Notes: generated by a model from the sequence alone, not told the origin. A stretch of 64,000 bases of DNA from Dyella lipolytica (GCF_030160075.1 NZ_BSNQ01000003.1:1548328-1612327), one strand, 5' to 3'. Positions 46,867-56,735 are shown, counted from the stretch's first letter. Program-made: numbers and translations.

Positions 46867-47709
46867 TTAATGCGCGACCTGACCACCCACCAGCAAAGTG
46901 CGAATCGTGCGCAGCTTCGCCTTGAACTGCGCCTCGTTGGCCGATCCAAGGCGAACCATCAGCTTCTGCCCGCTCGATAGCGACTGCAGCTGGGGGTCGA
47001 CAAAATCATAGTGGGAACCGACCTGAATCACGGCGACCGGATCATGCGGCTCTGGCGCGGCCAGCATGTCGTCGATCGCCCCGAGCAGGCGGTCATTGAA
47101 GTAACCGTGCGGATAACCCAGTTCCTGATAAGCCTGCTGGAACAGCGGGTAATTGCGCTTGTACCAGGCGACCAGTGCATGGGGGTCCGCACTCTCCAGC
47201 ACAGTCATATACGGCCCGTAGCGGTCGGCATTGCTCGCACTGATCACCGTGACGCCATTGGCTTGCTGTGTCTGCATGGCGCCCTTGGGCGTGCGTAGCG
47301 GCAGGATGCGGCTACTGCCGAAGCTCGGTCTGGGAAGCGCATCGACGGTCGCCACGACACGCGTAATGATCTGGCTGGACACCAACAACGAGCGAAGATC
47401 GCCGCCGCTCGCCAGCGTGGATAGTGCGTCGAGCACACTTGCGTCGCTGTCGGCGAGGGCCGGCAACGAGGCTGTGGATGCCGGGGCTGGCCCAGATGCG
47501 GCTTGCACGATGGGATGCTGGATCGTCGATGCCGCACTGGTCGGCGACGCTACGGATGAGCTCGCTGAAGGACTTGTCGCTGTGGCCGTATTCGGATGCA
47601 TGGCCAGACGCACCAGATAGACGCCTGCCGCCACGATGGCGATCAGGACAATAATCGCAACGATCCAGCTGCCGTACGACGCCTGCTTTTTATGTGTTCT
47701 ACGGTTCAC
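46867..47709 (-). CDS. DUF3014 membrane-anchored protein
   Basis: 280 residues. A transmembrane helix (YGSWIVAIIVLIAIVAAGVYL) near the N-terminus and a Ser/Ala/Thr-rich linker lead to the DUF3014 domain: TRVVATVDALPRPS, DADRYGPY-like block (NADRYGPYMTVLE), and YFNDRLLGAIDDMLAAPEP. The domain faces the periplasm. No function is assigned to the family. Confidence 0.85.
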   Translation of the reverse strand: MNRRTHKKQASYGSWIVAIIVLIAIVAAGVYLVRLAMHPNTATATSPSASSSVASPTSAASTIQHPIVQAASGPAPASTASLPALADSDASVLDALSTLASGGDLRSLLVSSQIITRVVATVDALPRPSFGSSRILPLRTPKGAMQTQQANGVTVISASNADRYGPYMTVLESADPHALVAWYKRNYPLFQQAYQELGYPHGYFNDRLLGAIDDMLAAPEPHDPVAVIQVGSHYDFVDPQLQSLSSGQKLMVRLGSANEAQFKAKLRTIRTLLVGGQVAH

Positions 47710-47823
47710 GATGTCGCCTGTCTAGCAATGAATTCTGCATTGTGACAGGCAAAAACAGGATTTGTTCGATCTACGTATCAGGTGTGGCGACACAGCACAC
47801 GGCGATAGCCGCGCGCGAATGCA

Positions 47824-48810
47824 TCAGGCAACTCGATAACGCCCGTCCCTCACCGTGTAAGCAACACCAAGATCAACCTTGATTTCAGCTTTCTCCGCAG
47901 GCCGCAGTTCCGGCATGAGCGCAGGCATCCTGAAACTGTCTTCGCGGTTGTAAGCCAAGCTGCTTGCGGCGTAGAGGCTTTCATACGACGTCAGGCGCTC
48001 GTGCAGCCATTCGCGCAGCTGCGGACCGAACAGATTTTCGACCTTGCTGTCCGCCTGCTGCGGCAAGCCGCTGAGCGCATCCTGCTTCCACGGTTCGACC
48101 TTGGGATCGGCGATGTTCTGATGACAGGTCTGATCGAGTTCGACATGGGTGGACAACCCAAGAAACCTGCACAGGCGCTGCCATTCTTCCGCCGGGTTAT
48201 GAACCAGATCTTCGAGGAAGACGAAATGGTGGTTGGGCGTACCGATGCGCGAACGATGGATATCCATCGCGCGATTCCAGCGCCGCACCCATTGCATCAA
48301 GCCGCCGCTGAAGGCCCGATTGTCGTAACGCAGATCGGCATCGGTGACCGATGCGAGTACATCCATGCCCGGGCGAATGACGTGGATGAATCGCGCATCG
48401 GGCAAGTAATGTCCGATTTCCGGCAAATAGAACAGGTGATACGGCGTCTTCTCGATCCATGCTAAACGACTAGCCTGCCCCGCCAAGTCGTCCAACAGCG
48501 CGACAAAGCGCTTCACGCATGTGTCCTGGAACCAGGGGGCCCTCGAAGACGACTGCTCCGCACCAAGGAGAGCTCGCTGCAAGGCAAGAAACTCGCGGCG
48601 TCCGTAGCGACGAGCTAGGCCAAGGCGACGCGCCAACGTACGTCGACGCGGCTTGGCGCCCTCATCGCCCAAGCGATGGTGAAGACCACCGAACAAACTC
48701 GGAAAGAAACCGGTCTCAGGCAGTGTAAAAACCTTGGGGTGCCTAGCCAGCATGGCCTGCACAAGAGTGGTGCCCGAGCGCGGGCATCCGACGACAAAAG
48801 TTCGTTGCAT
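47824..48810 (-). CDS. Sulfotransferase family protein
   Basis: 328 residues. The N-terminal VVGCPRSGTTLVQAMLARHP is the 5'-phosphosulfate loop that binds PAPS. LAWIEKTPYHLFYLP and FIHVIRPGMDVLAS correspond to the catalytic Lys and the 3'-phosphate-binding region. The acceptor is unknown; polysaccharide or lipid sulfation is possible. A 19-nt palindrome lies about 90 nt upstream. Confidence 0.85.
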   Translation of the reverse strand: MQRTFVVGCPRSGTTLVQAMLARHPKVFTLPETGFFPSLFGGLHHRLGDEGAKPRRRTLARRLGLARRYGRREFLALQRALLGAEQSSSRAPWFQDTCVKRFVALLDDLAGQASRLAWIEKTPYHLFYLPEIGHYLPDARFIHVIRPGMDVLASVTDADLRYDNRAFSGGLMQWVRRWNRAMDIHRSRIGTPNHHFVFLEDLVHNPAEEWQRLCRFLGLSTHVELDQTCHQNIADPKVEPWKQDALSGLPQQADSKVENLFGPQLREWLHERLTSYESLYAASSLAYNREDSFRMPALMPELRPAEKAEIKVDLGVAYTVRDGRYRVA

Positions 48811-48898
48811 GAGTAGCTTGCGCCCCCCGCTTTATTTAGCGTTTTGAACTTGCGTCGGATGGCTTCGGCGCAAAAATAAAGAAACGTGTCAGGCTGCC

Positions 48899-48917
48899 GT
48901 AAGTTGACGCAACTTAC
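48899..48917. promoter_or_regulatory. 19-nt palindrome, possible operator
   Basis: GTAAGTTG-ACG-CAACTTAC, a perfect 8-bp inverted repeat with 3-nt spacer, about 90 nt upstream of the sulfotransferase start. Size and symmetry suit a dimeric regulator. In the rest of 48811-49036 I see no gene. Confidence 0.45.
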
Positions 48918-49036
48918 ACAGACGCGCCGATCATGTCCACAGAAAGTTCTTTCGCCAATAGGACTTGCCTAAAATATTCCGACGCACTATTTGCTGCCCG
49001 GCAGCAATTCTGTTCAGGTTTCTCCTTACCGAGGCA

Positions 49037-49070
49037 AATAAAAAGCCACCGGCACTTACGTGCCGGTGGC
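49037..49070 (-). terminator. Terminator of the downstream chitinase gene
   Basis: GCCACCGGCA/TGCCGGTGGC perfect 10-bp stem (49045-49070). On the minus strand it is followed by TTTTTATTT, about 75 nt past the chitinase stop. Confidence 0.85.
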
Positions 49071-49143
49071 CTCCACATCACATCCTTACACCTGTGGCGG
49101 GCCGGGCATGCCTCCCGACTCGCCAAAGGTTCCCCCTGCTCCA

Positions 49144-50739
49144 TTACTTCCCGAGATCCTTCAGGATCTCATTTGTAAACGCCAGCACGCCGGCACTCGG
49201 ATACGAATTGCACGTTGACGAGGCCGAACCCGCCGCACACGGCGTATCGCGATCCAGCGACCAGAAGTGCACCCCTGCGAGACCATTGGCGGTCGCGTAG
49301 TTGGTGATGGTGTCGATGTCGGCGATCGTAGTGATCTCACCAGCTGCGTCGTTCTGCCCGATCATCGGCGTCAGCTCGATATGGCTCGCGGGGATGCCGT
49401 AGGTGTGCTCCAAATTCGTCACCGCCTGGACCGCGGACTGACCCATCTCGCACGCACCGCTCACCACCACACAGTTGGACGCGATAGCACTGCCGTAGTC
49501 CATGGTCATCAGATTGACGGTGTAGTTCTTCAGCGCCGGACTGGATGCCTGGATCGCCTGTACCACTTCCGCACCCAGCGAATTGACACCGCCGTAACTG
49601 CCATCCGATGCCGCCAGCGTGGCCAGCGTGAACGAGAAGCGCAGGTTCGGATACTGCGATTGCGCAGCAGCCACGTCAGCCACCAACTGCGTGATATCCG
49701 CCTGTGTCTGCCCGCCTTCAATATCGAAGTCCACGCCAATCATTTGCGCGGTGTTGTACTTGGCGATGAAACTTTCAAAGGCGGACGCCGACGAACATGT
49801 GAACACCCCATTTGCGCCGCCGGTGGACACGATGTAGTTCAAGCCTGCGCTAGAGAGTGAATTGGCGGCGCCTGCGGTGATGTTGGCGGAAATGAATTGC
49901 GCAGGCGTCACGCCGGCCCAACTTTCGCTACCGCATTCACCCGTGGCAAAAGCCAGCGAAATAGCTGGAAGATTGGGTACCTGCGTTTCAAAGAGACCGC
50001 CACTGCCGACTACTGGAATCATCGTGCCGGTAACAGCCGTGCCCATGGCGTCCGTGTTCCAGTTCATGTTGATGCTCATGTCCTTGTAAGGACTGAACAC
50101 GAATCCGCCCGGAGTTGGCGTTGGCGTCGGAGTGGGTGTAGGAGTTGGCGTCGGTGTTGGAGTTGGCGTCGGTGTTGGAGTCGGGGTTGGCGAGCCGCTG
50201 CACGTGCCGATCTCAGTCCACGGTTCGCCACTGCCGGAGCCACCATTGTTCGTGGCGGGGTTATTGCCCTGAGTCCACCAGTTCGCCTTGTAATTGATGC
50301 CGCTTTCGCTCACCAGGGCACCACCGTTGTAGGCCGTTGACGCGTTCCAGGCGGGATCGCAGTTACCTGAAGGTGTCGGAGTTGGAGTCGGCGTAGGTGT
50401 TGGCGTCGGAGTGGGAGTAGGCGTAGGTGTGGGCGTTGGCGAACCCGAACACGAGCCTTCGGAAGTCCAAGGCTCGCCAGTACCCGAGCCGCCATTGTTG
50501 GTCGCCGGGTCGTTGCCCTGCGTCCACCAGTTAGCTACGTAATTGACACCGTTTTCGCTTACGACGGCGCCACCGTTATAGGCCGTGGATGCGTTCCACG
50601 CAGCGGCGCAGCTGGACTGCGCATGCACGGTTTGCACAGGCACAACCGTCAACAAGGTCGTGGACAGCGCCGCGCATACTGCGGTGCTTAGTGAACTCAA
50701 CGTCAGGGTGGACCACTTCGTTGATCTCTTCATTTGCAT
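49144..50739 (-). CDS. Secreted GH18 chitinase with two chitin-binding modules
   Basis: 531 residues. The signal peptide is cut near TVHAQ. Two CBM5/12-type modules follow (AWNASTAYNGGAVVSENG ... [10 protein letters not shown] and a near repeat), each trailed by a Pro-Thr linker, then a GH18 catalytic domain from [11 protein letters not shown]. The active-site motif is [10 protein letters not shown] (residues ~334-343). Six or more Cys suggest disulphides. GGAG lies 8 nt before the ATG. It is the second, downstream copy of a tandem pair and has one more binding module than its sister. Confidence 0.92.
   Translation of the reverse strand: MQMKRSTKWSTLTLSSLSTAVCAALSTTLLTVVPVQTVHAQSSCAAAWNASTAYNGGAVVSENGVNYVANWWTQGNDPATNNGGSGTGEPWTSEGSCSGSPTPTPTPTPTPTPTPTPTPTPTPSGNCDPAWNASTAYNGGALVSESGINYKANWWTQGNNPATNNGGSGSGEPWTEIGTCSGSPTPTPTPTPTPTPTPTPTPTPTPTPTPGGFVFSPYKDMSINMNWNTDAMGTAVTGTMIPVVGSGGLFETQVPNLPAISLAFATGECGSESWAGVTPAQFISANITAGAANSLSSAGLNYIVSTGGANGVFTCSSASAFESFIAKYNTAQMIGVDFDIEGGQTQADITQLVADVAAAQSQYPNLRFSFTLATLAASDGSYGGVNSLGAEVVQAIQASSPALKNYTVNLMTMDYGSAIASNCVVVSGACEMGQSAVQAVTNLEHTYGIPASHIELTPMIGQNDAAGEITTIADIDTITNYATANGLAGVHFWSLDRDTPCAAGSASSTCNSYPSAGVLAFTNEILKDLGK
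50111..50191 (-). repeat. Pro-Thr linker repeat, second linker of the downstream chitinase
   Basis: Hexameric units coding for Pro-Thr between the second binding module and the catalytic domain. Third bases vary among units. Lengths stay in multiples of six. Confidence 0.8.
50372..50440 (-). repeat. Pro-Thr linker repeat, first linker of the downstream chitinase
   Basis: Hexameric Pro-Thr coding units between the two binding modules, with diversified third positions. Confidence 0.8.
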
Positions 50740-50994
50740 GGGACTGTCTCCAGAGTTGGATTGGACCGCAACAAGTGAGTTACATCGACGACTTCATGAC
50801 CACGCCCATGACTGCGGCGTGTGGGCGGTTGCCATCACACGTCCATGCACGCGGATCGCGTGCAGTGGTCTTATCGTGATTCAAAGCGCAGCATGAATCC
50901 GCCGGCCGACTCGCACATCACATCCCCCACATCCGTTGCAGGCCGGAATGCTTTCCGGCCCGCAACAAGATCCCCTGCTCCCTTTGTTTTGCAA

Positions 50995-52362
50995 TTACTT
51001 CCCTAGATCCTTCAGGAACTCGTTGGTGTACGCCAACACGCCTGCCGTCGGATACGAATTGCAGGTCGCCGATGCCGAACCTGCAGCACACGGCGTATCG
51101 CGATCCAGCGACCAGAAGTGCAGACCGGCAAGACCGTTGGCAGTGGCGTAGCTGGTGATAGTGTCGACGTCGGCGATCGTGGTGATTTCACCGGGCGAGT
51201 CATTCTGCCCGATCATCGGCGTCAGCTCGATGTGACTGGCAGGAATGCCGTACGTGTGCTCCAGGTTTTTCACGGCCTGAATTGCCGATTGACCCATCTC
51301 GCACGCACCGCTCACGACCACGCAGTTCGCTGCGCTCGTGCCGCCGAAGTCCATCACCATCAGGTTAACGGTGTAGTTCTTAAGCGCCGGGCTGGATGCC
51401 TGGATCGCTTGCACCACTTCCGCACCAAGCGAATTGACGCCACCGAAGCTGCCATCGGACGCGCCCAGTGTGGCCAGCGTGAACGAGAAGCGTAGATTCG
51501 GGTATACCGACTGCGCAGCCGCCACATCGGCGACCAATTGCGTAATGTCGGCCTGCGTCTGGCCACCCTCGATGTCGAAGTCCACGCCTACCATTTGCGC
51601 GGTGTTATAGCTGGCGATGAAACTCTCGAACGCGGAAGCCGACGAACAGGTGAACACGCCTGCCTGACCGCCGGTGGACACCACGTACTTCAAGCCTGCA
51701 CTCGACAACGCACTGATGTTGCCGGAGATGAACTGCGAAGACGTGACGCCGCCCCAGCTTTCGCTGCCACATGCTCCTGTGGCAAACGCCAGCGTGATCG
51801 CGCCGAGGTTGGGCTCTGCCGTGGAATAGAAGCTACCGCTGCCGACGAACGGAAGCGTCGTTCCCGTCACCGCCGTCTGCATCGTGTTCGTATTCCAGTT
51901 CAAGTTGATCGTGATGTCCTTATACGGACTGAACACGAATCCACTTGGTGCCGGTGTAGGCGTTGGCGTTGGCGTTGGCGTTGGCGTTGGCGTTGGCGTT
52001 GGCGTTGGCGTTGGCGTCGGAGTAGGCGTCGGGGTCGGAGTAGGCGTCGGGGTGGGTGTCGGTGAAGACGAGCAAGCGCCCTCCGACGTCCACGGTTGAC
52101 CACTACCAGGACCGCCATTGTTGGTCGCCGGATTGTTCCCCTGCGTCCACCAGTTCGCTTCGTAATTGACGCCATTTTCGCTGGCGACATTACCCGCCGT
52201 ATAAATCGCCGTTGAGCTCCATGCAGCGGCGCAGGTTGCCTCCGCGTGCACAACTTGCACCGGCGCAACCGTAAGTAAGGTCGTAGACAGCGCGACTCCC
52301 ACCGCGGTGCTCAACGAACTCAACGTCAGGGTGGACCACTTGGTCGTTTTCTTCACATGCAT
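50995..52362 (-). CDS. Secreted GH18 chitinase with one chitin-binding module
   Basis: 455 residues. The signal peptide is cut near VVHAEA. One CBM5/12 module ([20 protein letters not shown]), one long Pro-Thr linker and a GH18 domain with [10 protein letters not shown] (residues ~259-268) follow. The catalytic domain is closely related to the sister gene at 49144 along its whole length. GGAG lies 8 nt before the ATG. No clear terminator separates the pair (only a GCCGGAA/TTCCGGC hairpin near 50945-50965), so read-through is possible. Confidence 0.92.
   Translation of the reverse strand: MHVKKTTKWSTLTLSSLSTAVGVALSTTLLTVAPVQVVHAEATCAAAWSSTAIYTAGNVASENGVNYEANWWTQGNNPATNNGGPGSGQPWTSEGACSSSPTPTPTPTPTPTPTPTPTPTPTPTPTPTPTPTPTPTPAPSGFVFSPYKDITINLNWNTNTMQTAVTGTTLPFVGSGSFYSTAEPNLGAITLAFATGACGSESWGGVTSSQFISGNISALSSAGLKYVVSTGGQAGVFTCSSASAFESFIASYNTAQMVGVDFDIEGGQTQADITQLVADVAAAQSVYPNLRFSFTLATLGASDGSFGGVNSLGAEVVQAIQASSPALKNYTVNLMVMDFGGTSAANCVVVSGACEMGQSAIQAVKNLEHTYGIPASHIELTPMIGQNDSPGEITTIADVDTITSYATANGLAGLHFWSLDRDTPCAAGSASATCNSYPTAGVLAYTNEFLKDLGK
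51961..52014 (-). repeat. Perfect hexamer microsatellite in the chitinase linker
   Basis: Nine identical tandem copies of CGTTGG (plus strand), inside a longer degenerate array spanning about 51951-52064 that encodes Pro-Thr. Perfect identity implies recent slippage. Changes add or remove Pro-Thr pairs without a frameshift. Confidence 0.9.
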
Positions 52363-52966
52363 CGGACTGTCTCCAGGATTGAATTGAATTGCGACGGATG
52401 ATTTACATCGGCGATTTCACGGCCGCATTCCAAACAGCCCTGTGGGGGACAGTCGCCATGACGCATCCATGCCCGTTACCACATGTAATGGGATTGCAAT
52501 GACTCGAAGTGCGGCGAGTATCTGCCCGTGATGACAACGTTGTCCAGTCCGTTTGGCCGTTATGCCCACGCTAGAACGTGATTCACATCGCAAAGAATCA
52601 AACGGCATAACAAGACGGTGAAAATTCACATAACGTGCACAATTAAAGATGCTTAAAAACCCTGAAAAACACGGGTTTTTGTCGCTGCAACGCAGCATGG
52701 CATTTTCGCCTTCGTGTCGATGCGTCAGTGGATCGCGGCAGTCGTTTTACTGTGATATCGATCAATGAGTCGATTGCGCGTCACGGATGACAGACAACCA
52801 TAAGCCGCACGTTGTCGAAGACATGGTGTCAGACATGCGTGACAACGATAGCCAGCGCGTCATTCACCGCTTCCGTCAACAAAGAGTGCGACACGTGTCG
52901 AATCCACAGCGTTACGCTCGTCGTACTGATTAGGCGCCCATCGACAACGCAAAAAGGAGAGATACC
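52363..52966. other. 604-bp intergenic region upstream of the chitinase pair
   Basis: No convincing gene. It is more AT-rich than its neighbours. It holds a CRP-like half-match TGTGA-N6-TCAAT at 52751-52766, a direct repeat ATTCACAT at 52581 and 52625, and a hairpin AAAAACCC/GGGTTTTT at 52656-52681 that could terminate either strand. The first ~120 bp next to the chitinase resemble the region upstream of its sister gene. The final part ends in an AAGGAGAG ribosome site for the next gene. Confidence 0.5.
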
Positions 52967-53464
52967 GTGAGCACACGATTCCAGCGCATCACTCCATTCC
53001 TGTGGTTTAACGACGAGGCCGAAGAAGCAGCGAACTTCTATGTCTCGGTGTTCGAGAACTCCCGCATCCTCGACAGCACCCGCTATGGCAAAGAAGCGGC
53101 GAAGGCCGGCGGCAGGCCCGAAGGCTCAGTGATGACCATCGCCTTCGAACTCGACGGCCAGAAATTCTCCGCCATCAACGGCGGCCCGGTGTTTACGTTC
53201 AACCCGGCATTCTCACTGGTCGTGAATTGCCACGGACAGGACGAAGTCGACCATTACTGGAACCTTCTCTCCAAAGACGGCGACCCGGCCGCGCAACAGT
53301 GCGGCTGGCTTAAAGACCGCTATGGGCTCTCGTGGCAGGTCGTGCCAGTCCAATTGGTCGAACTGCTGACCGCTTCCGACCAAGGCAAGGCACAGAAAGC
53401 CATGCAGGCCCTGATGAAGATGAAGAAGATCGATCTGAATACGCTGCTGAAAGCCGCAGCCTGA
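52967..53464 (+). CDS. VOC superfamily protein (PhnB / 3-demethylubiquinone methyltransferase-like)
   Basis: 165 residues of the 3-dmu-9_3-mt domain. ITPFLWFNDEAEEAANFYVSVF and GQKFSAINGGPVFTFNPAFS are diagnostic, as are WLKDRYGLSWQVVP and a C-terminal KAMQALMKMKKIDL. The fold binds metals and small molecules. Despite the old name, no methyltransferase activity is expected. A good ribosome site precedes the GTG start. Confidence 0.9.
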   Translation: MSTRFQRITPFLWFNDEAEEAANFYVSVFENSRILDSTRYGKEAAKAGGRPEGSVMTIAFELDGQKFSAINGGPVFTFNPAFSLVVNCHGQDEVDHYWNLLSKDGDPAAQQCGWLKDRYGLSWQVVPVQLVELLTASDQGKAQKAMQALMKMKKIDLNTLLKAAA

Positions 53465-53517
53465 GCCTCGATTGTTCTGTCGTGTCGACGCGCAAAGCGC
53501 ATTGAACACCTAACGTT

Positions 53518-53557
53518 ACGGTATTCGCGCCGTCCTGTTCGGTAGCGCGAATGCCGT
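53518..53557. other. 13-bp hairpin, unclear role
   Basis: ACGGTATTCGCGC / GCGCGAATGCCGT stem with one G-T pair and a 14-nt loop, between the VOC gene and the MFS gene. No T-run. It could end the VOC transcript or be a repeated palindromic element; only one copy was noticed here. Confidence 0.4.
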
Positions 53558-53683
53558 GATGGATAACCTCTGAAAGCAGCAAAAAACTCGGCGGTTTGTG
53601 CAATGACGCAGCGCACCATGGAGGCGTACAATGGCATGGTGTCCGGTCGCCCCTCCGGACTAATTCGCCAAGTTCCCTACCCC

Positions 53684-54919
53684 ATGGCCGATCCCTCCCG
53701 CACCACTGCGACCTCCGCAGGTCGCGCGTCCGATGTGCTGCTGTCGATTCTCAGCACCGTCGCTTTCACCTTTATCGCCTACCTGACCATTGGCTTATCG
53801 CTGGCCGTGCTGCCCGGCTTTGTACACACCAACCTCGCCTTCGGCGCAATGTTGGCGGGCCTGGCAATCAGCATGCAGTACGTAGCGACGCTGATCAGTC
53901 GGCCGCACGCAGGGCGCATGGCCGATGCGAAAGGTCCCAAGCGAACGGTGATGACAGGACTGACGATGTGCGCTGCCAGCGGTGCGCTTCTGCTGCTGGG
54001 TGCACTGGCCAGCGGTCTGCCATGGATAAGTCTTGGCCTGATCTTCCTGGCGCGACTGGCGCTAGGTTGCGCCGAAAGCTGCGTCGGCACCGGCGCCATT
54101 GCCTGGGGCATGGGCCAGGTGGGACATCAACACACGGCGCGCGTCATTTCGTGGAATGGTGTGGCCACCTACGGCGCGATCGCGGCAGGCGCACCGCTGG
54201 GTGTGCTGATCGAACATCGCTTCGGTTTTGCCGCCATCGGCGCAGTCTCGTTGTTGCTGCCGCTTGCCGTACTTCCGTTGGCCCGGCTCAAACGCGCCAC
54301 GACCATAAAGACAGACGAACGCTCGCCGTTTCGCACCGTGGCGGCGCGCGTTGTGCCCTACGGCATTGGACTTGCGCTCGGCTCGATCGGTTTCGGTTGC
54401 ATCGCCACGTTCATCACGCTCTTCTACGCCGCACACGGTTGGGAAAATGCGGCGCTCGCACTCACGGTGTTCGGCGTGGTGTTCGTCGGCGTGCGCTTTG
54501 TGTTCGCTCGCACGATCAACTGGCTAGGCGGCTATCGCGTTGCCATGGCGTCGCTGACTATTGAAGCGATCGGGCTCATCACCTTGTGCCTGGCCAGCGA
54601 TGCACGCATGGCCGGCGTCGGCGCGGCCATCGCCGGTTTCGGTTTTTCGCTGGTGTTTCCGGCACTGGGCGTCGAGGCCGTGCATCGCGTGCCCGAACAC
54701 AGCCGCGGCTCGGCGCTTGGCGTGTACTCGGTATTCATGGACGTGGCGATGGCCCTCACCGGACCTCTCGGCGGCTGGATCGCCAGCGGCATGGGTTACA
54801 ACGCTATCTATGGATTTGCTGCGGTCGCAGCGGTGGCAGCAGTGATTCTCGCGCTGATGCTGCAAGCGCAGGCGGCGCGCGGCACACCTGATCTGGCACC
54901 CACGCCGGCGGATTCGTAA
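53684..54919 (+). CDS. Major facilitator superfamily transporter (YhhS/YfcJ-like)
   Basis: 411 residues with about 12 hydrophobic segments. After TM2-3 comes SRPHAGRMADAKGPKRTVMTG, the MFS loop 2-3 signature region. The family contains efflux proteins for arabinose-like sugars and drugs. The ATG at 53684 (MADPSRTT) is chosen; the frame is open back to 53603 without a good ribosome site. Substrate unknown. Confidence 0.82.
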   Translation: MADPSRTTATSAGRASDVLLSILSTVAFTFIAYLTIGLSLAVLPGFVHTNLAFGAMLAGLAISMQYVATLISRPHAGRMADAKGPKRTVMTGLTMCAASGALLLLGALASGLPWISLGLIFLARLALGCAESCVGTGAIAWGMGQVGHQHTARVISWNGVATYGAIAAGAPLGVLIEHRFGFAAIGAVSLLLPLAVLPLARLKRATTIKTDERSPFRTVAARVVPYGIGLALGSIGFGCIATFITLFYAAHGWENAALALTVFGVVFVGVRFVFARTINWLGGYRVAMASLTIEAIGLITLCLASDARMAGVGAAIAGFGFSLVFPALGVEAVHRVPEHSRGSALGVYSVFMDVAMALTGPLGGWIASGMGYNAIYGFAAVAAVAAVILALMLQAQAARGTPDLAPTPADS

Positions 54920-55009
54920 TTCACACAGGCGTTGCAAGACAGCTCATCGCGCAAACCGTCATGCACTGGTCAAATAGCTGAAATATAAGATTTTTCCGTG
55001 ACTTTCCGC

Positions 55010-55036
55010 TCAAGTTGAAGCGCCATTCGCCGACTA
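55010..55036 (+). promoter_or_regulatory. Sigma-28 (FliA)-type promoter
   Basis: TCAAGTTG, exactly 11 nt, then GCCGACTAA. The flagellar sigma-28 consensus is TAAAGTTT-N11-GCCGATAA. The match is 6/8 in the -35 and close in the -10. It lies 27 nt before the chemoreceptor start, the expected gene class. Confidence 0.55.
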
Positions 55037-55063
55037 AGAGGCATCCCTCTCCCAAGGTGTGTC

Positions 55064-56728
55064 ATGCCTCGACTGTCCCCCGGCTTGTTTCGTATCACCC
55101 TGCGCCGAGTCCTGCTGCTTCGCCTCGCCGGCATCGTTATCCTGTTGATCGTCATCGGTGCTCTGTGCGCCATGGCATTAATGCGAGCCGACCAGCGCAT
55201 CCAGTCTGTGGTCGGCGACACACTCGCGCCCATTTCCGATGTCGGCCGTATTCAGAGCGACTTCAACAACGATTTCCAAGCGTTGTCGCACGCGGTGCTG
55301 ATGCGCCTACCGTCTGCAGTCGATGATGCTGCCACCGCGATCAAGAGCAACCGGGTCGACATCGACCGCTACTGGACACCGTTGCTGCAAAGCGGCCTTG
55401 GCGCGCAGCAGAAGTCACTGCTCGACATCGCTGCGCAACATCGCAAGGACGCCGAGCAAGCTATGGGCGATACGCTTACGTTGCTGCAGGCCGGTCAATT
55501 CGACATCGCCCAATTGAAACTGGCGACCGATGTTCAGCCCGACTTGGTACCCCTGCAGAGCGACGTCACCAATTTGTTCGAAAACGCGCTGACGTCTGGC
55601 AAGACCGCTGCACTTAGCCAGCACGCTGCCAATCGGCAGGGATTGCTGTTGCTGCTTGCAGTGTTCGCAGGGGCCGTGCTGTTGGCGGCCTTGAGTGACG
55701 CCACCCTGATCCGCGCCCTAGGCGCGCGGCTGCGTCTCGCTTCGGGTGTGGCCCATCGCATCGCTCGCGGCGAGTTGGGTCTGCCCGTCGTCGTGGGTCG
55801 CGATGACGAAATCGGCAATCTGCTGCGTGCCCTGGCCGCGATGGATACACAACTTACCGAGGTTGTTTGCCAAGTCCGCAACGGCGCCGCCAATGTACGA
55901 GACGGCGCGCAAGCGCTGGCCGAAAGCACGCATGCGTTGAGTCAGCGCACACAATCCCAGGCCGCCAGCCTGGAACAGAGTTCGGCATCGATGGAACAGA
56001 TGGCAGCAAGCGTCGCCGAAGCAGCCACGATGGCCGAACAGGCTCATCGCGTCGCAACAGCCTCTCGTCAGCTTGCCGAACAAGGACAACAGGTCGTCGG
56101 CCAAACCGTCACGGCGATGGACGCCATCGACCGCTCCGGTCGACGCATTGCCGAATTCGTCGGTCTCATCAATGAAGTAGCGTTCCAGACCAATCTGCTC
56201 GCACTCAATGCCGCCGTGGAAGCCGCTCGCGCCGGCGAGCACGGGCGCGGTTTCGCCGTGGTCGCGGCGGAAGTGCGACAGCTCGCGCAGCGCTGTTCCG
56301 CGGCGGCACGCGAAGTTCGACAGTCGATCGAGGAAAGCGCAGTTGCCGTGCTCGATGGTCGTACTTTCGCACAGCGTTCGGGCGAAGCCCTGGTCGGTAT
56401 CGTCGCCAGCGCAGCGCAGGTCTCAGAAAAGGTGGCGGGTATAGCACTGTCCGGTCGTGAACAAAAAGCCGGCATCGATCAAGTAAACCTCGCTGTTGCG
56501 GGCATGGACACCATGACTCAGGAAAATGCGGCGCTGGTTGAACGCACGGCCATGATGAGTCATGCCATGCGCGGCAGTGCCGATGAACTTCTTCTGCAAA
56601 TGGACTTCTTCCGCATCGAGCAAACGACTGCGGACGCCGCCCAAGCGGACAACCACACCGCGGCCCGCGCAGTGTTCCGGCAGGTTATCGATCAAACTGC
56701 ATCGCAGGCTTTTGACCAAGCTGCCTGA
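55064..56728 (+). CDS. Methyl-accepting chemotaxis protein
   Basis: 554 residues. TM1 at ~20-40, a periplasmic helical ligand domain (~41-195), TM2 at ~196-217, a HAMP domain, then the signalling domain. The CheA/CheW-contact hairpin reads [20 protein letters not shown] then [20 protein letters not shown]. Where most receptors have RS after the hairpin, this has RC. No NWETF-type CheR-docking tail. It shares an operon with the EAL/GGDEF gene 7 bp downstream. Confidence 0.94.
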   Translation: MPRLSPGLFRITLRRVLLLRLAGIVILLIVIGALCAMALMRADQRIQSVVGDTLAPISDVGRIQSDFNNDFQALSHAVLMRLPSAVDDAATAIKSNRVDIDRYWTPLLQSGLGAQQKSLLDIAAQHRKDAEQAMGDTLTLLQAGQFDIAQLKLATDVQPDLVPLQSDVTNLFENALTSGKTAALSQHAANRQGLLLLLAVFAGAVLLAALSDATLIRALGARLRLASGVAHRIARGELGLPVVVGRDDEIGNLLRALAAMDTQLTEVVCQVRNGAANVRDGAQALAESTHALSQRTQSQAASLEQSSASMEQMAASVAEAATMAEQAHRVATASRQLAEQGQQVVGQTVTAMDAIDRSGRRIAEFVGLINEVAFQTNLLALNAAVEAARAGEHGRGFAVVAAEVRQLAQRCSAAAREVRQSIEESAVAVLDGRTFAQRSGEALVGIVASAAQVSEKVAGIALSGREQKAGIDQVNLAVAGMDTMTQENAALVERTAMMSHAMRGSADELLLQMDFFRIEQTTADAAQADNHTAARAVFRQVIDQTASQAFDQAA

Positions 56729-56735
56729 CACCGAC

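Noticed and set aside
51951-52064. Short tandem repeats that might suggest a CRISPR array
   Set aside because: Units are 6 bp, contiguous, without spacers, and code for a protein linker.
51884-52099. Plus-strand frame encoding Val-Gly repeats opposite the chitinase linker
   Set aside because: It is the complement of the Pro-Thr coding hexamer array; every frame of such a repeat is open. The signal-peptide-bearing chitinase frame explains it.
56562-56735. N-terminal extension of the EAL-CBS-GGDEF protein into the chemoreceptor gene
   Set aside because: It overlaps the conserved chemoreceptor end in another frame; the ATG at 56736 right after the chemoreceptor stop fits an operon.
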